Positions 15,056-23,535 of a stretch of 44,752 nt of DNA are shown here, in pieces. The stretch comes from DAOMFM01 sp035429825 (GTDB lineage Bacteria; Acidobacteriota; Blastocatellia; UBA7656; JADIYM01): assembly GCA_044224215.1 (NCBI GenBank), contig JBGAKX010000020.1:1-44752 (forward strand), in the 5' to 3' direction. Made by a program: the position numbers and the translations under genes. The notes beneath the pieces were generated by a model that was given only the letters and a program-made list of their open reading frames with translations, was not told where the DNA came from and did not search any database. The number at the start of each line of letters is the position of its first letter. The first letter of the stretch is position 1.

Positions 15056-15679
15056 CTACTTCGTCGTCCGGTTCGCCTGTCTGTATGCCTTGGCGAACTT
15101 CCGCACGAAGGCGCGTGCAGCAGCCGCCGTCGAAGACGTGAAGCCCTGCGAGTAGGTCAGCGCTTCGGTGTAGCGGTTGGCGCCCGATACCTTCAGAACC
15201 GAACCGCTCGCGTAGCGATAGAGACCCGGTCCAGGGGCGGGAGGCGCCATCGAATCGAGGACGCTCGGCGAATCGGCCACATCGGCGATCCGCGGCGATG
15301 TGCCGTTTGTTGTCCGCTGAGCGGCGGTCAGCGAGCCTGGCGTTGGCACATGGTCTGGGTTGGACTGGCTCCTCATTCGTCCGTCCGCCGCCGATCCGAC
15401 CGGATCGTCATCGAGGGGTCTGCTTTCCGGAATGCTGGTAGAAAACCTGAGAACCAGCGCGGATTCCTCCTCGTGCTCGACGACACGCAGATTCGGCAGC
15501 TGGCGGCCGAGCTCGAGGACGATTGCCTCGCGCGTTTCCGGATCAACGGCTGTGTCAACAAAGACGGTCGTCGCCCCCTTCATGTCGTCGCGCGTCCCTG
15601 GAGCGACCACCGGAGGTTCGTGACCAAAGGCAGCGATCGGCACGAGCAGGGCCGCGGCAACGATGACACGTACGAGCAT
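15056..15679 (-). CDS. Exported protein of unknown function
   Basis: A 207-residue protein with a short signal peptide (about residues 1-19, VAAALLVPIAAFG). The first part (MKGATTVFVDTAVDPETREAI, then LPNLRVVEHEEESALVLRFS) looks like a small alpha/beta domain of the kind that mounts outer-membrane lipoproteins. A proline- and serine-rich linker follows, then a C-terminal segment ending in a basic helix (AAAARAFVRKFAKAYRQAN). I recognise no family. Its start region is unusual: a 16-base-arm palindrome covers the ribosome binding site (15683-15700). It runs in the same direction as the S41 peptidase upstream, 132 bases away, and could be translated from the same transcript, but a separate promoter is equally likely. 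Confidence 0.55.
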   Translation of the reverse strand: MLVRVIVAAALLVPIAAFGHEPPVVAPGTRDDMKGATTVFVDTAVDPETREAIVLELGRQLPNLRVVEHEEESALVLRFSTSIPESRPLDDDPVGSAADGRMRSQSNPDHVPTPGSLTAAQRTTNGTSPRIADVADSPSVLDSMAPPAPGPGLYRYASGSVLKVSGANRYTEALTYSQGFTSSTAAAARAFVRKFAKAYRQANRTTK

Positions 15680-15682
15680 TGC

Positions 15683-15700
15683 GAATCCTCTCGAGGATTC
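15683..15700 (-). promoter_or_regulatory. Palindrome over the ribosome binding site of the 15679 gene
   Basis: GAATCCTC-TC-GAGGATTC is a perfect inverted repeat that ends 4 bases before the ATG on the minus strand. It contains GAGAGGA, the only ribosome-binding candidate. It could be a repressor site at the gene start or, in RNA, a helix hiding the ribosome binding site. Confidence 0.45.
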
Positions 15701-15811
15701 TAACGCACCCGTTCCCGGCGTCTTGCCTTGCCGAGGGCCCGAACAGTCGTCCGGTCGGGCGTGCGGGTCCTTGCGAAGACGCGTCGTCGCGTCACCGGCT
15801 GAGCCGCCGTG

Positions 15812-17140
15812 CTACTTTTCCCATTCGATGGGGAACATGGCGCCCGCCGCAACGGCGTCCTCCTTGAGACCCGCAAGCGCAAGCGCGCGGGCCAGCACGG
15901 GATCCCTTCCCGCGTGCATGTCCTCCTGGGTCGGAAGAAGGAGGACATCGGGCGTGACCCCGATGTTCTCGAGGCTCTTGCCGTCGCCCATCACGATGTC
16001 GCCGTCGGTGATGCTTGCGCCGTACATCACGATCGTGTCGACACCCCATCGATACGTATTCGACCGCGCGCGCATGACGGCTCCGGCCGAGCGATCGCCA
16101 ATCACGACGCCCCGCTTCTCGAGTTGCAGCACGCGCGCGGTCAGCTCGGCGGCCGATCCCGACCGGCTGTCGACGAGGACGATGACCGTTCCCTTGAACA
16201 CCTTGTCGCCGCCGCGTGTCGGCGCGACGAGCGGCTTGGACTCGCTGCGCCGCTTGATCGTTCCAACCGAGACGTCCTTTTCAAAGAGGTTGCCGAGCAG
16301 CCTGAGCATCGTCTCCTCGTAGCCGCCGCCGTTGCCTCGCATGTCGATGATCAGGGCCTTGCGGCCGTGGGCCTCGTCCATGATGTCGTCGACGTGGGCG
16401 CGGTTCAGGTCAAATGCGGGCATCTTCCACACGAGAACGTCCTGGCCCGCCTTCATGTACACGTGGCGTTCGGCTTCGGCCTCGTTCTCGGCGTCTCGGA
16501 GGAGTTGGTTGAGGTCGGATCCGTCCTCGCTGTCGAGGTTCAGGACGCGCTTCTCCCTTCGCACAAAGGCCGAGATCTGGAGCTCCCGAGCCTGTCCCTC
16601 CGGCGTGCGTATGACCACGTCGAGGCCCGGTTTGGGTCTGAGCGTGTAGAAGAGGTAGGTGAGCAACCAGAAGTTCTCTCGCGTCGGTTGGAATCCGTCC
16701 ACCGAGTAGATCTCGTCTCCAGGCTTGAGCCCCTTTGCCGCTGCATCGCTGCCCGGCTTGACGGCGATGACGTGGCACCGGTCGCCGATCATCCGCATCT
16801 TCCACCCGTACTCGACCCGCGCGGCGCGTGATGGCGGGATGAAGTAGAGGTGCGAGTCGTGAAAGTCGACGAGCGTCTGCGCGATGATGCTGAAGATCTG
16901 ACCATTCGACGTGGCCTTCTGGATCTGCGCATCCGATTCCTTGAAACGCGCATCGACGTCGATTCCGTGGAATGCCGGATCGTAATAGCTCTTCTTGATG
17001 TCCTTGCGGATCAGATCGAGCATTGCCCGGCCGCGCGCGATGTCGTCATCGCGAAATGCCTGCGCACGAGCGCGGACGGGCACCGCCAGGATAATCGCCA
17101 GCGCGATCGGGAACACAAGACAGGTCGTGACGTGACGCAT
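15812..17140 (-). CDS. Exported S41-family peptidase with PDZ domain
   Basis: A 442-residue protein with a signal peptide (about residues 1-27), an N-terminal helical cap with FHDSHLYF (His97), a PDZ domain (about 117-190, PGSDAAAKGLKPGDEIYSVDG) and a C-terminal tail-protease core. The core has LIIDMRGNGGG (264-273) and the nucleophile region DSRSGSAAE, with Ser329. The partner lysine of classical CtpA is not obvious after the serine (GDRSAGAVM), and a conserved DSH stands in the cap. It therefore looks like the S41 branch related to tricorn/IRBP, which uses a different triad, rather than CtpA. Such periplasmic peptidases trim or clear exported proteins. It stands alone apart from the small exported protein downstream. 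No strong ribosome binding site is visible. Confidence 0.82.
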   Translation of the reverse strand: MRHVTTCLVFPIALAIILAVPVRARAQAFRDDDIARGRAMLDLIRKDIKKSYYDPAFHGIDVDARFKESDAQIQKATSNGQIFSIIAQTLVDFHDSHLYFIPPSRAARVEYGWKMRMIGDRCHVIAVKPGSDAAAKGLKPGDEIYSVDGFQPTRENFWLLTYLFYTLRPKPGLDVVIRTPEGQARELQISAFVRREKRVLNLDSEDGSDLNQLLRDAENEAEAERHVYMKAGQDVLVWKMPAFDLNRAHVDDIMDEAHGRKALIIDMRGNGGGYEETMLRLLGNLFEKDVSVGTIKRRSESKPLVAPTRGGDKVFKGTVIVLVDSRSGSAAELTARVLQLEKRGVVIGDRSAGAVMRARSNTYRWGVDTIVMYGASITDGDIVMGDGKSLENIGVTPDVLLLPTQEDMHAGRDPVLARALALAGLKEDAVAAGAMFPIEWEK

Positions 17141-17401
17141 GTGGACGTCTCCTTCGAGCTAGGTGACCCCCTGATAGCAATGGATCTGGCGGAGCCGGCT
17201 GCGGAGTCCGTCGGGCGACGGGATCGGTTCGAAAAACGGCCAGCGAGGTGCCGTTTCACGGTGGAACTGTAAGCGACGTGCGCGCCCGCGGCAACGGGAA
17301 GTGCGACAAACCGCCTACGGGAAGGAAACGATGTTGGTCGTGGATTCTGATGGGCTCCCGACTATTCTCGGCGCCTGTCTGTTTGCAGCGAGGTTTCCAT
17401 A

Positions 17402-17704
17402 ATGGCCAAAGAGATGACGAATCCCGCGACGTCTCGACCATGTCAGCGGCGCTGGTTCTGACTCCTGGCATTCCTGCTGACAGTCGTTGCTGCCGTCGTG
17501 ATCATCACGCCCGTGGCCCCGATCAAGCCGTTCAAGGCGCGGATGCCAGCGAGGCGCGAGCTCGCGTAAGATGGGCGTGGCGTCTCGGGTCCGCTTGCGG
17601 GACGCGAGCTGGCAAAGGTCAAGACGATCAAGGACTACTGGTTCGATTGGAAGACGTACAATCGCGACACTGCGATCTATACGACGCCCGCCCTTCCGCA
17701 ATGA
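17402..17704 (+). pseudogene. Decayed DUF3179-like membrane protein gene
   Basis: One frame reads, with two internal stops, as an N-terminal membrane segment (RRWF-stop-LLAFLLTVVAAVVIITP, then IKPFKARMP) directly followed by a C-terminal piece (VSGPLAGRELAKVKT, then DYWFDWKTYNRDTAIY and a final stop). Both ends fit the DUF3179 family, whose members have about 350 residues: a start with VxxTPxxxIxPFK and an end with GPLxGxxL...W..W...P.T. The middle 250 or so residues are missing. The TGA at codon 20 and the TAA after the junction confirm loss of function. This fills most of the gap between the S41 gene and the ABC permease; 17141-17401 and 17705-17829 show no other gene. Confidence 0.5.
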
Positions 17705-17829
17705 CGCCGCGTCGAATCCGGATCTGCGCGCATGTCCAGTCCTGACGAGACGTACCGCTGGGCGACCGCTTGTCTCACGCGGTCCTGCCGCATAGCATGG
17801 CCGTTACCTTCCGTGCACAGTGTCCGAGC

Positions 17830-18603
17830 ATGAACGAAGAGCCTCTCCCGTCCAGGGTCCATCTCCTGCCGGTCGCCGTTGCGCTCGCCGTGCTCGTGGT
17901 ATGGGCTGGATTGTCGGCGCTCGGGCTGTTCCCGCGGACGGTATTCCCGTCGCCGCGCGCAGTCGCGTGGGGCTTTGTCGAGGAGCTCAGGGACGGACGG
18001 TTGTTCAACGACGTCGTCGCGTCGCTGTTTCGCGTGGCGACAGGCTTCGCGCTCGCCGTCGTGCTGGGGTGCCCGCTCGGGCTCTGGATCGGACACCACG
18101 CACGGGCAAAGATCGCGCTGCTTCCGGCAGTCAATTTCTTCCGCAACCTCTCGCCGCTCGCGTGGATCCCGTTCGCCGTGCTCTGGTTCGGCATCGGCGA
18201 CCCTCCGGCCATCTTCCTGATCTTCATGGCATCGTTCTTCCCCATCGTCCTCGCGACGAGCGCGGCCGTCGCCAACATCCCGAGCGTCTATTTCCGGGTG
18301 GCCCAGGACTACGGGTTTCGGGGCGTCGAGATGCTCACACGCGTGACACTTCCGGCCGTCATGCCGCAGATCATCACCGCGCTTCGCGTTACTGCCGGAC
18401 TCGCGTGGGTTGTCGTCGTCGCAGCCGAGATGCTCGCGGGGCGAGATGGACTCGGGTTTGCCGTGTGGGACGCCCGAAACGGCTTGCGGACCGACCTGCT
18501 CGTCGTCGAGATGATCGTCATCGGGTCGATCGGCGTTGCGATCGACCGGCTGCTCGTCGCGCTGATGAGGGTGCGAAGCGTTCGGTGGGGCTATGAGCGA
18601 TAA
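17830..18603 (+). CDS. ABC importer permease, NitT/TauT (SsuC/TauC) type
   Basis: A 257-residue inner-membrane permease with about six helices. It carries the family features of the nitrate/sulfonate/taurine importers: a first helix near residues 10-32, FPSPRAV, and the cytoplasmic loop that docks the ATPase (PSVYFRVAQDYGFRGVEMLTRVTLPAVMP matched in part as the EAA motif). It forms the membrane channel of the importer encoded with the next two genes. The ATG at 17830 is used; a TTG 60 bases upstream has no better signal and would add a non-hydrophobic leader. The last 11 bases overlap the ATPase gene, typical of translational coupling. The substrate cannot be read from the permease. Confidence 0.88.
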   Translation: MNEEPLPSRVHLLPVAVALAVLVVWAGLSALGLFPRTVFPSPRAVAWGFVEELRDGRLFNDVVASLFRVATGFALAVVLGCPLGLWIGHHARAKIALLPAVNFFRNLSPLAWIPFAVLWFGIGDPPAIFLIFMASFFPIVLATSAAVANIPSVYFRVAQDYGFRGVEMLTRVTLPAVMPQIITALRVTAGLAWVVVVAAEMLAGRDGLGFAVWDARNGLRTDLLVVEMIVIGSIGVAIDRLLVALMRVRSVRWGYER

Positions 18604-19339
18604 CGTCGTACGCGTCGAGGGGCTCACCCGGTCGTTCGGGGCGCTGCTCGTGCTCGACGACATCTCCCTCGAGATCGGGCGGGGCGAATTCGTCGCTGTT
18701 GTCGGCCCTTCCGGTTGCGGCAAGACGACCTTCCTGAATCTCGTGTCCGGCTTTGACCGGCCGACCTCCGGCCAGGTGACGCGCGCCGGGGTCGTGCGCA
18801 TGGTCTATCAGCAGGACGGACTGTTCCCGTGGCTGACCGTTGCGGAGAACATCGCGCTCGGGTTGCGCGACATGCGCGACGAGCGAGAGGCGGAGCGACA
18901 GCTCGCCGAGATGTTCGTGCTCATCGGGCTCGAGGAGTTCGCCAACCACTACCCCCATCAGCTCTCGGGTGGCATGCGCCAGCGCGTCGAGCTCGCGCGC
19001 GCCCTCGCGGCGCCGAGCGACATCCTGCTGCTCGACGAGCCGTTCTCGTCGCTCGACTACCTCACGCGGCTGCGAATGCGCGACGAGCTTGCGAGGCTCC
19101 TGACCGAACGGCCCCGAACCGTCGTGCTCGTGACCCACGACATCGAGGAGGCGGCGCAGCTCGCCGACCGCATCGTCGTCCTGACGGAGCGGCCTGCCCG
19201 CATCAGCCGCGAGCTACGGCTCGACGTTCCGCGCCCGCGCGAGCTCACGCACCCCGAGGTCGTCGCCGCAGTTCATGGCATCCTGATGGATCTCGGGATC
19301 GAGCGCGATGCGGAGCGCTCGGCGGTCCCCGGACCGTAG
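18593..19339 (+). CDS. ABC importer ATPase, NitT/TauT type
   Basis: A 248-residue ATPase with all motifs: Walker A GPSGCGKT (38-45), Q-loop VYQQDGLFPW (Gln73-Gln74), signature LSGGM (124-128), Walker B ILLLDE (144-149), D-loop SSLD and switch His182. Length and the FPWLTVAENIALGL segment match the SsuB/TauB group. It powers import by the overlapping permease and the binding protein downstream. The start codon lies inside the end of the permease gene, and the next gene follows 74 bases later with its own strong ribosome binding site, so all three form one operon. Confidence 0.92.
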   Translation: MSDNVVRVEGLTRSFGALLVLDDISLEIGRGEFVAVVGPSGCGKTTFLNLVSGFDRPTSGQVTRAGVVRMVYQQDGLFPWLTVAENIALGLRDMRDEREAERQLAEMFVLIGLEEFANHYPHQLSGGMRQRVELARALAAPSDILLLDEPFSSLDYLTRLRMRDELARLLTERPRTVVLVTHDIEEAAQLADRIVVLTERPARISRELRLDVPRPRELTHPEVVAAVHGILMDLGIERDAERSAVPGP

Positions 19340-19413
19340 CGCGGGAGCGGTCACACGACAAGGCTCCGGCGACTGAGAAGATCAAGAAGTTCAGGAACGA
19401 AGGAGGACGCACG

Positions 19414-20445
19414 ATGTTTCGATCGACCCCGGCACGATGGGCGCTTGGCGCGGTGGCGATCCTGGCGCTTCTGGGAATCCTGCGCTTCAAGCCCTGGCAG
19501 TATTTGCGCGCCGGCGACGTGGTCTCCACCCGGCAACAGCTCACGGTCGGCTATCTGCCGGTGACGTGCCATCTGACGTGTCCGGTGACCGACTTCGCGT
19601 CCAGAACCAGCACGACGACCCGGTTCGAATCGCAGCGCTACACGGACTGGCCCTCGGTCGCCGAGGCCTTCAAGGCGGGCCGCCTCGAGGCGACCTTTCT
19701 GCTTGCCCCGCTTGCGATGAAGCTGCGCGAGCAGGGCGTGCCGGTGAAGATTGTCTACCTCGGCCACCGCGACGGCTCGACGGTCATCGTGCGCAAGGAC
19801 GACCCTGCGAAGGGATTGGCGGACCTGAAGGGCAGGATCTTTGCGATTCCGAGCAAGTTCAGCAACCAGTACCTCGTCATCCAGCGGCTGCTCGAGCGCG
19901 AGAAGATCGGACCCGACGAAATTCGGTTCATCGAGATGGCGCCGCCCGACATGCCCGGAGCGCTGGCGTCCAAGGCGATCGACGCGTACTTCGTCGGCGA
20001 GCCGTTTGCGGGAAAGGCCGAGCTCGATGGGACGGGGCGGGTGCTCTACTACGCGAAGGACATCTGGCCCCGGTTCATCTCGTGCGTGCTTGTCGTGAGC
20101 GAGAAGCTGATCGCCGAGCGCCCGGAGGTCGTGCGAGACCTCGTGCGCGGCATCGCAGAGAGCGGTGAGTGGGCCGAGACCCACCGCATCGAGGCCGCCA
20201 AGGTTGCGGCGCCATACTTCCGGCAGGACGAGAAGCTGGTGCGCTTCGTGCTGACCCAGCCGCCCGACCGCGTGAGTTACCGGATGCTGACACCCACGGA
20301 CGACGACCTCCAGCAGATTCACGACATGGCGTTGAAGGCGGGAATCCTCGAGCGGCCCATCCCCGTCAGCGAGGTCGTCGACCGCAGTTTCATTCCGGCG
20401 AACATCGAGCCCGCCAGGGTCACCGTCGACGCGCCTGTTCCGTGA
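19414..20445 (+). CDS. ABC importer substrate-binding protein, NMT1/SsuA/NrtA type
   Basis: A 343-residue protein with an N-terminal hydrophobic helix (about 9-21, ALGAVAILALLGIL) that has no clear cleavage site and may anchor it. The rest is a periplasmic-binding fold of the NMT1-like class: QQLTVGYLPVTCHLTCPV, SVAEAFKAGRLEATFLLAP, LKGRIFAIPSKFSNQYLV and AIDAYFVGEPFAGKAELDG. The CHLTCPV motif, with two cysteines in the region that lines the ligand pocket, is a distinctive detail. AAGGAGG is 7 bases before the ATG. It supplies the ligand to the permease/ATPase pair. The class covers nitrate, sulfonate, taurine, bicarbonate and pyrimidine precursors, and no nearby enzyme narrows the choice. 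It converges on the next gene with a gap of only 21 bases. Confidence 0.87.
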   Translation: MFRSTPARWALGAVAILALLGILRFKPWQYLRAGDVVSTRQQLTVGYLPVTCHLTCPVTDFASRTSTTTRFESQRYTDWPSVAEAFKAGRLEATFLLAPLAMKLREQGVPVKIVYLGHRDGSTVIVRKDDPAKGLADLKGRIFAIPSKFSNQYLVIQRLLEREKIGPDEIRFIEMAPPDMPGALASKAIDAYFVGEPFAGKAELDGTGRVLYYAKDIWPRFISCVLVVSEKLIAERPEVVRDLVRGIAESGEWAETHRIEAAKVAAPYFRQDEKLVRFVLTQPPDRVSYRMLTPTDDDLQQIHDMALKAGILERPIPVSEVVDRSFIPANIEPARVTVDAPVP

Positions 20446-20466
20446 GAGCGTGAACTGTGCGAGATC

Positions 20467-21693
20467 TCAAAACGTGACACGATCCAGATCGATGATCTGA
20501 AGCTCGCTCGAGCTGTAATTGGCGACGAATATGACCCGCCCGTTCGGCGACCTCCCGAACTCGCGGGGAAACGCGCCAGCGGGAATGTTCGTGATCACCG
20601 CCGACTGGCCCTCCGCGACCTTTGCCGCGTCGATCACCGTCAGCGTCTGACGCGCCGTCCTGTCGGAGGAGAATCGGTTCGAATTCGTAACGAGGACCTG
20701 CTTGCCGTCGTTCACGACCGCCACGCCGACCGGCGACGTCCCGACCGCGACCTTCCCAATGAGTGCATGCTCCGAATCGGTGCGCAGTTTCGCGGCGTCG
20801 AATGCCAGCAGCGCGTTGCTGTTTCGGGCCGTGACATAGACGCGTTCTCCGCCAGGCGAGATCGCCAGGCGCACCGGGTTGCAGCCTGAGGGCGCGCGCG
20901 CAATAACGGCATTGGCTGGATCGGTTTGGGCGCGCGCAACGTCGACGACGATCACTGCGCCCTGCGGATTTCGCGGCGTGGCGGTCGCCGGGTCCCCGCC
21001 CTCGGGCTTGCAGTCGACGGGCCAGCCATAGCTCTTTGGCGCGACCTGGCTCGTCGTATAGAGCCAGCGTCCGTCGGGCGAGAACGTGAGGGCGATCGGT
21101 GCGATGCCGACGGGGATCTTGCCCACGATCGCGCTCGCATTGAATCCGTCTGCGCGAGCCTTCTGGAGATTGATGACCGTGATCGTCTGGACTCCCTCGT
21201 CGCTGACGAAGAGGAACCTGTCGTCGGTCGTCACGTTGACGTAGACGCTCCCGGGATAATCTCCATCTGATATGTAGCCGAGAATCGGATCGTCGCGCTT
21301 TGAAGTCATTCGGCCGACGTCCATGAAGACGACGTAGTCTCCGTCCGCGACGATCAGGGTCTTGTCGTCGTGGGTCATCACCATGCCGGTCGGCTCGCCC
21401 TCCACGAGAAACACCTTCTCGAGCGTCGCCTTCGCGCCGTCAAGACGAAGCATCGCGACGCCATTGACCGACGTGGGATTCGACGTGGTGACCGAGACGA
21501 ACAGCCACTTCCCGTCGCTCGTCGTGATGGCGCTGAACGGATGCCCGGGCAGCGGGACGAACGAAATCCCCGGCGGATGGGGATCCGCCGGTTCCGCGAT
21601 CGGGACACGACGCGCTGCGCACGCGGGAACAGAAACGAGCACGACGAGCAGCGCGGCAGCGAATGCATGGGCGAACGCCACGATCCTGTTCAT
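20467..21693 (-). CDS. Exported YncE-like seven-bladed beta-propeller protein
   Basis: A 408-residue protein with a signal peptide (about residues 1-27, LLVVLVSVPACA) and repeated propeller blades of the YncE/lactonase kind. Blades recur with a strand, a DGKWLFVS or GERVYVTARNSN turn and a TVINLQKA or LLAFDAAKL strand: ITTSDGKWLFVS, DDRFLFVSDEG, SPDGRWLYTTS, SPGGERVYVTARN, NDGKQVLVTNSN and SPNGRVIFVANYSS. No catalytic lactonase residues can be assigned. Such propellers bind partners or ligands in the periplasm. The ATG at 21693 begins the signal peptide; 36 more bases are open upstream with no ribosome signal. It is followed by dacB in the same direction 97 bases upstream of it in transcription order, so a joint transcript is possible but not shown. 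Confidence 0.78.
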   Translation of the reverse strand: MNRIVAFAHAFAAALLVVLVSVPACAARRVPIAEPADPHPPGISFVPLPGHPFSAITTSDGKWLFVSVTTSNPTSVNGVAMLRLDGAKATLEKVFLVEGEPTGMVMTHDDKTLIVADGDYVVFMDVGRMTSKRDDPILGYISDGDYPGSVYVNVTTDDRFLFVSDEGVQTITVINLQKARADGFNASAIVGKIPVGIAPIALTFSPDGRWLYTTSQVAPKSYGWPVDCKPEGGDPATATPRNPQGAVIVVDVARAQTDPANAVIARAPSGCNPVRLAISPGGERVYVTARNSNALLAFDAAKLRTDSEHALIGKVAVGTSPVGVAVVNDGKQVLVTNSNRFSSDRTARQTLTVIDAAKVAEGQSAVITNIPAGAFPREFGRSPNGRVIFVANYSSSELQIIDLDRVTF

Positions 21694-21790
21694 GCGCGCG
21701 ATAGTACCACCCGGCTCTGCTCGGTTCACGGCCAGGCGCCGTCTCGATTCCTGCGCGGCTGTTTGTGCTGCACGGCGGCGCTGAGATCGT

Positions 21791-23371
21791 TCACGGGATC
21801 GATTCGTACGCCGCCGCCGCGATCTCGCCGAGGGCTTGCCCGGCGATCTTCTTCACGTCGGCCTGTTCGGCAACCGGGACGTTGTTGACGTAGATCGCGA
21901 ACACCAGCCGCCGTCCGCTTGCGGTCGTCATGTAACCGGCGAGCCCCTTTGCCGTCACAAGGAGTCCGCGGTTGAGCGGGTCATCATTCATGAACGTTCC
22001 CGTCTTTGCCTGGACGTGACCGGCGGCAGGCGACGCAGGCTGGATGTCGAAGAGCGTGCCGTCGCGCCCGAGGACGGGCAGCGCGTTGAAGAAGCTCGCA
22101 AAGCTCTTCTGCTTCGCCATGTACGACAGATACGCGACCATGAACTCCGGCGTGAAGTGCGCATCGCCGCCGGCGCCGTCTCCCTGCACGGCACCGCTGA
22201 CGTCGAGACCGGCACGCACCAGAAACTCGCGCTCGAGATCGAACCCGGTCTGTTTGGGGTCCTTTGCGAGCAGGGCCGCAATGAGGAGCGGCGTCATGCT
22301 GGCGTGCAGGTTCTGGCTCACCTTGAGCGTCACCTTGATCTCTTCGGTGAGCGGCGGTGACACGTGCTCGGCGACGACGCGGTCGGGTGTGTACGACGCC
22401 GACAGAGCCTTGAAATCGCGAGGCGTCGCGGGAGATCCGGGCGCGACGGAGATTCCGTTCTCGGCGAGCGCCTCGGTCAATACGACTTCGGCGAATCGGC
22501 TCGGCTCGGGCACGGGGTACGCGGTCGTCGTCGGCTTCCCTGCGGGCACGGAGCCCTTGAGCGTCACGGTGCGCGAGCCGTCGGCGTTCGCTACGTCGGA
22601 CGATGGCGTGATGTCGACCCTGGAACCAGCCTTCCCGGTGGTGATCTCGCTGACGAACTTCACGTAGGACGTCACGGGCGACTGCGTGAGTGCGGCTGGC
22701 GCTCCCACGGTCGGGGCGGGGGCGATCAGCAGGTCGACGAGATTGTCGTTGACGACGACGGGCGAGATCACGACTCCCGTGCCGAGCTCGCGATCGCCTT
22801 CGGGAAAGAGGCTGGCGTCGACAAGCACGCGCCCGCGGATCTTCTTGATGTTCCGTGCGGCGACCTGCTTTGCGAGCTCGCGGACGACGAGCAACGGATC
22901 GCCTGGAACGGGGTCGCCGTCGTACGAGTGGTCCTCGTTTTCGAAGGCGAGCGTGCCGTCGTCGCGAATGCGCCCCGACAGGTTCGGGTCGCCGGACGCG
23001 ACGAGCACCAGGTCGCCGTCGAGCGTACCGTCGGCGAGGACGGGTCCGGTGCGGTAGATGCGCGTGTGGAAGCGATGGTCGCCGCCGAGCAGCTCGAGGG
23101 CGGTTCCTTCGGTCACGAGCTTGGTCGTGGACGCGGCCGTGAAGAGCTTCTCGGCGTTGAGCCGGTACACGGGCTGGCCGGTATCGAGGGCCGTGAACTG
23201 CATCCCGAAGATTGCGTGGCGAAACTCGGGCCGATCCATGATCTGCTGAACGCGGTCGGCGAACGCAGCCGGCGGACGGTCCGCGGACTGCTGCGCGGGG
23301 ACGGCCTGGGCGAAGAGTGCCGGGATCAACAGCGCGATCAGGAGCAGTCGTTTCACAGGGATTTTCTCCAT
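21791..23371 (-). CDS. dacB: D-alanyl-D-alanine carboxypeptidase/endopeptidase PBP4 (S13 family)
   Basis: A 526-residue exported penicillin-binding protein of the S13 class, which trims or cleaves peptidoglycan cross-links in the periplasm. The three active-site motifs are in place: STTK (Ser81, Lys84), SQN (352-354) and KTG (456-458). The SxxK is separated from the SxN by about 270 residues, which is the large insert that separates PBP4 from the shorter carboxypeptidases. The signal peptide is about residues 1-26. I used the ATG at 23371; a GTG at 23356 preceded by GGAG gives an equally good signal peptide. TATAAG on the minus strand (23451-23456) is a possible -10 box. It is divergent from the esterase gene. 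Confidence 0.9.
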   Translation of the reverse strand: MEKIPVKRLLLIALLIPALFAQAVPAQQSADRPPAAFADRVQQIMDRPEFRHAIFGMQFTALDTGQPVYRLNAEKLFTAASTTKLVTEGTALELLGGDHRFHTRIYRTGPVLADGTLDGDLVLVASGDPNLSGRIRDDGTLAFENEDHSYDGDPVPGDPLLVVRELAKQVAARNIKKIRGRVLVDASLFPEGDRELGTGVVISPVVVNDNLVDLLIAPAPTVGAPAALTQSPVTSYVKFVSEITTGKAGSRVDITPSSDVANADGSRTVTLKGSVPAGKPTTTAYPVPEPSRFAEVVLTEALAENGISVAPGSPATPRDFKALSASYTPDRVVAEHVSPPLTEEIKVTLKVSQNLHASMTPLLIAALLAKDPKQTGFDLEREFLVRAGLDVSGAVQGDGAGGDAHFTPEFMVAYLSYMAKQKSFASFFNALPVLGRDGTLFDIQPASPAAGHVQAKTGTFMNDDPLNRGLLVTAKGLAGYMTTASGRRLVFAIYVNNVPVAEQADVKKIAGQALGEIAAAAYESIP

Positions 23372-23535
23372 TCGGTTGGGCGGACGCTCGAGGTCAATGG
23401 ATCGACGCTGAGCGACCGCTCGCGTCGTGAGCACACACGGAACAGGCGCACTTATACCATGCGAGGGTCGCTCGGAATGCTCGCCCGACGCCGCGACACT
23501 TTGAGAATTTGCGGAGTGCCAAGTAGCATTCGCGG

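Noticed and set aside
15809..16831. Long forward frame opposite the S41 peptidase gene
   Set aside because: It is antisense to a gene with signal peptide, PDZ and catalytic motifs and shows no domain of its own.
18829..19413. Extension of the substrate-binding protein upstream over the ATPase gene
   Set aside because: The added residues are a shadow of the ATPase; AAGGAGG and the hydrophobic N-terminus mark the ATG at 19414.
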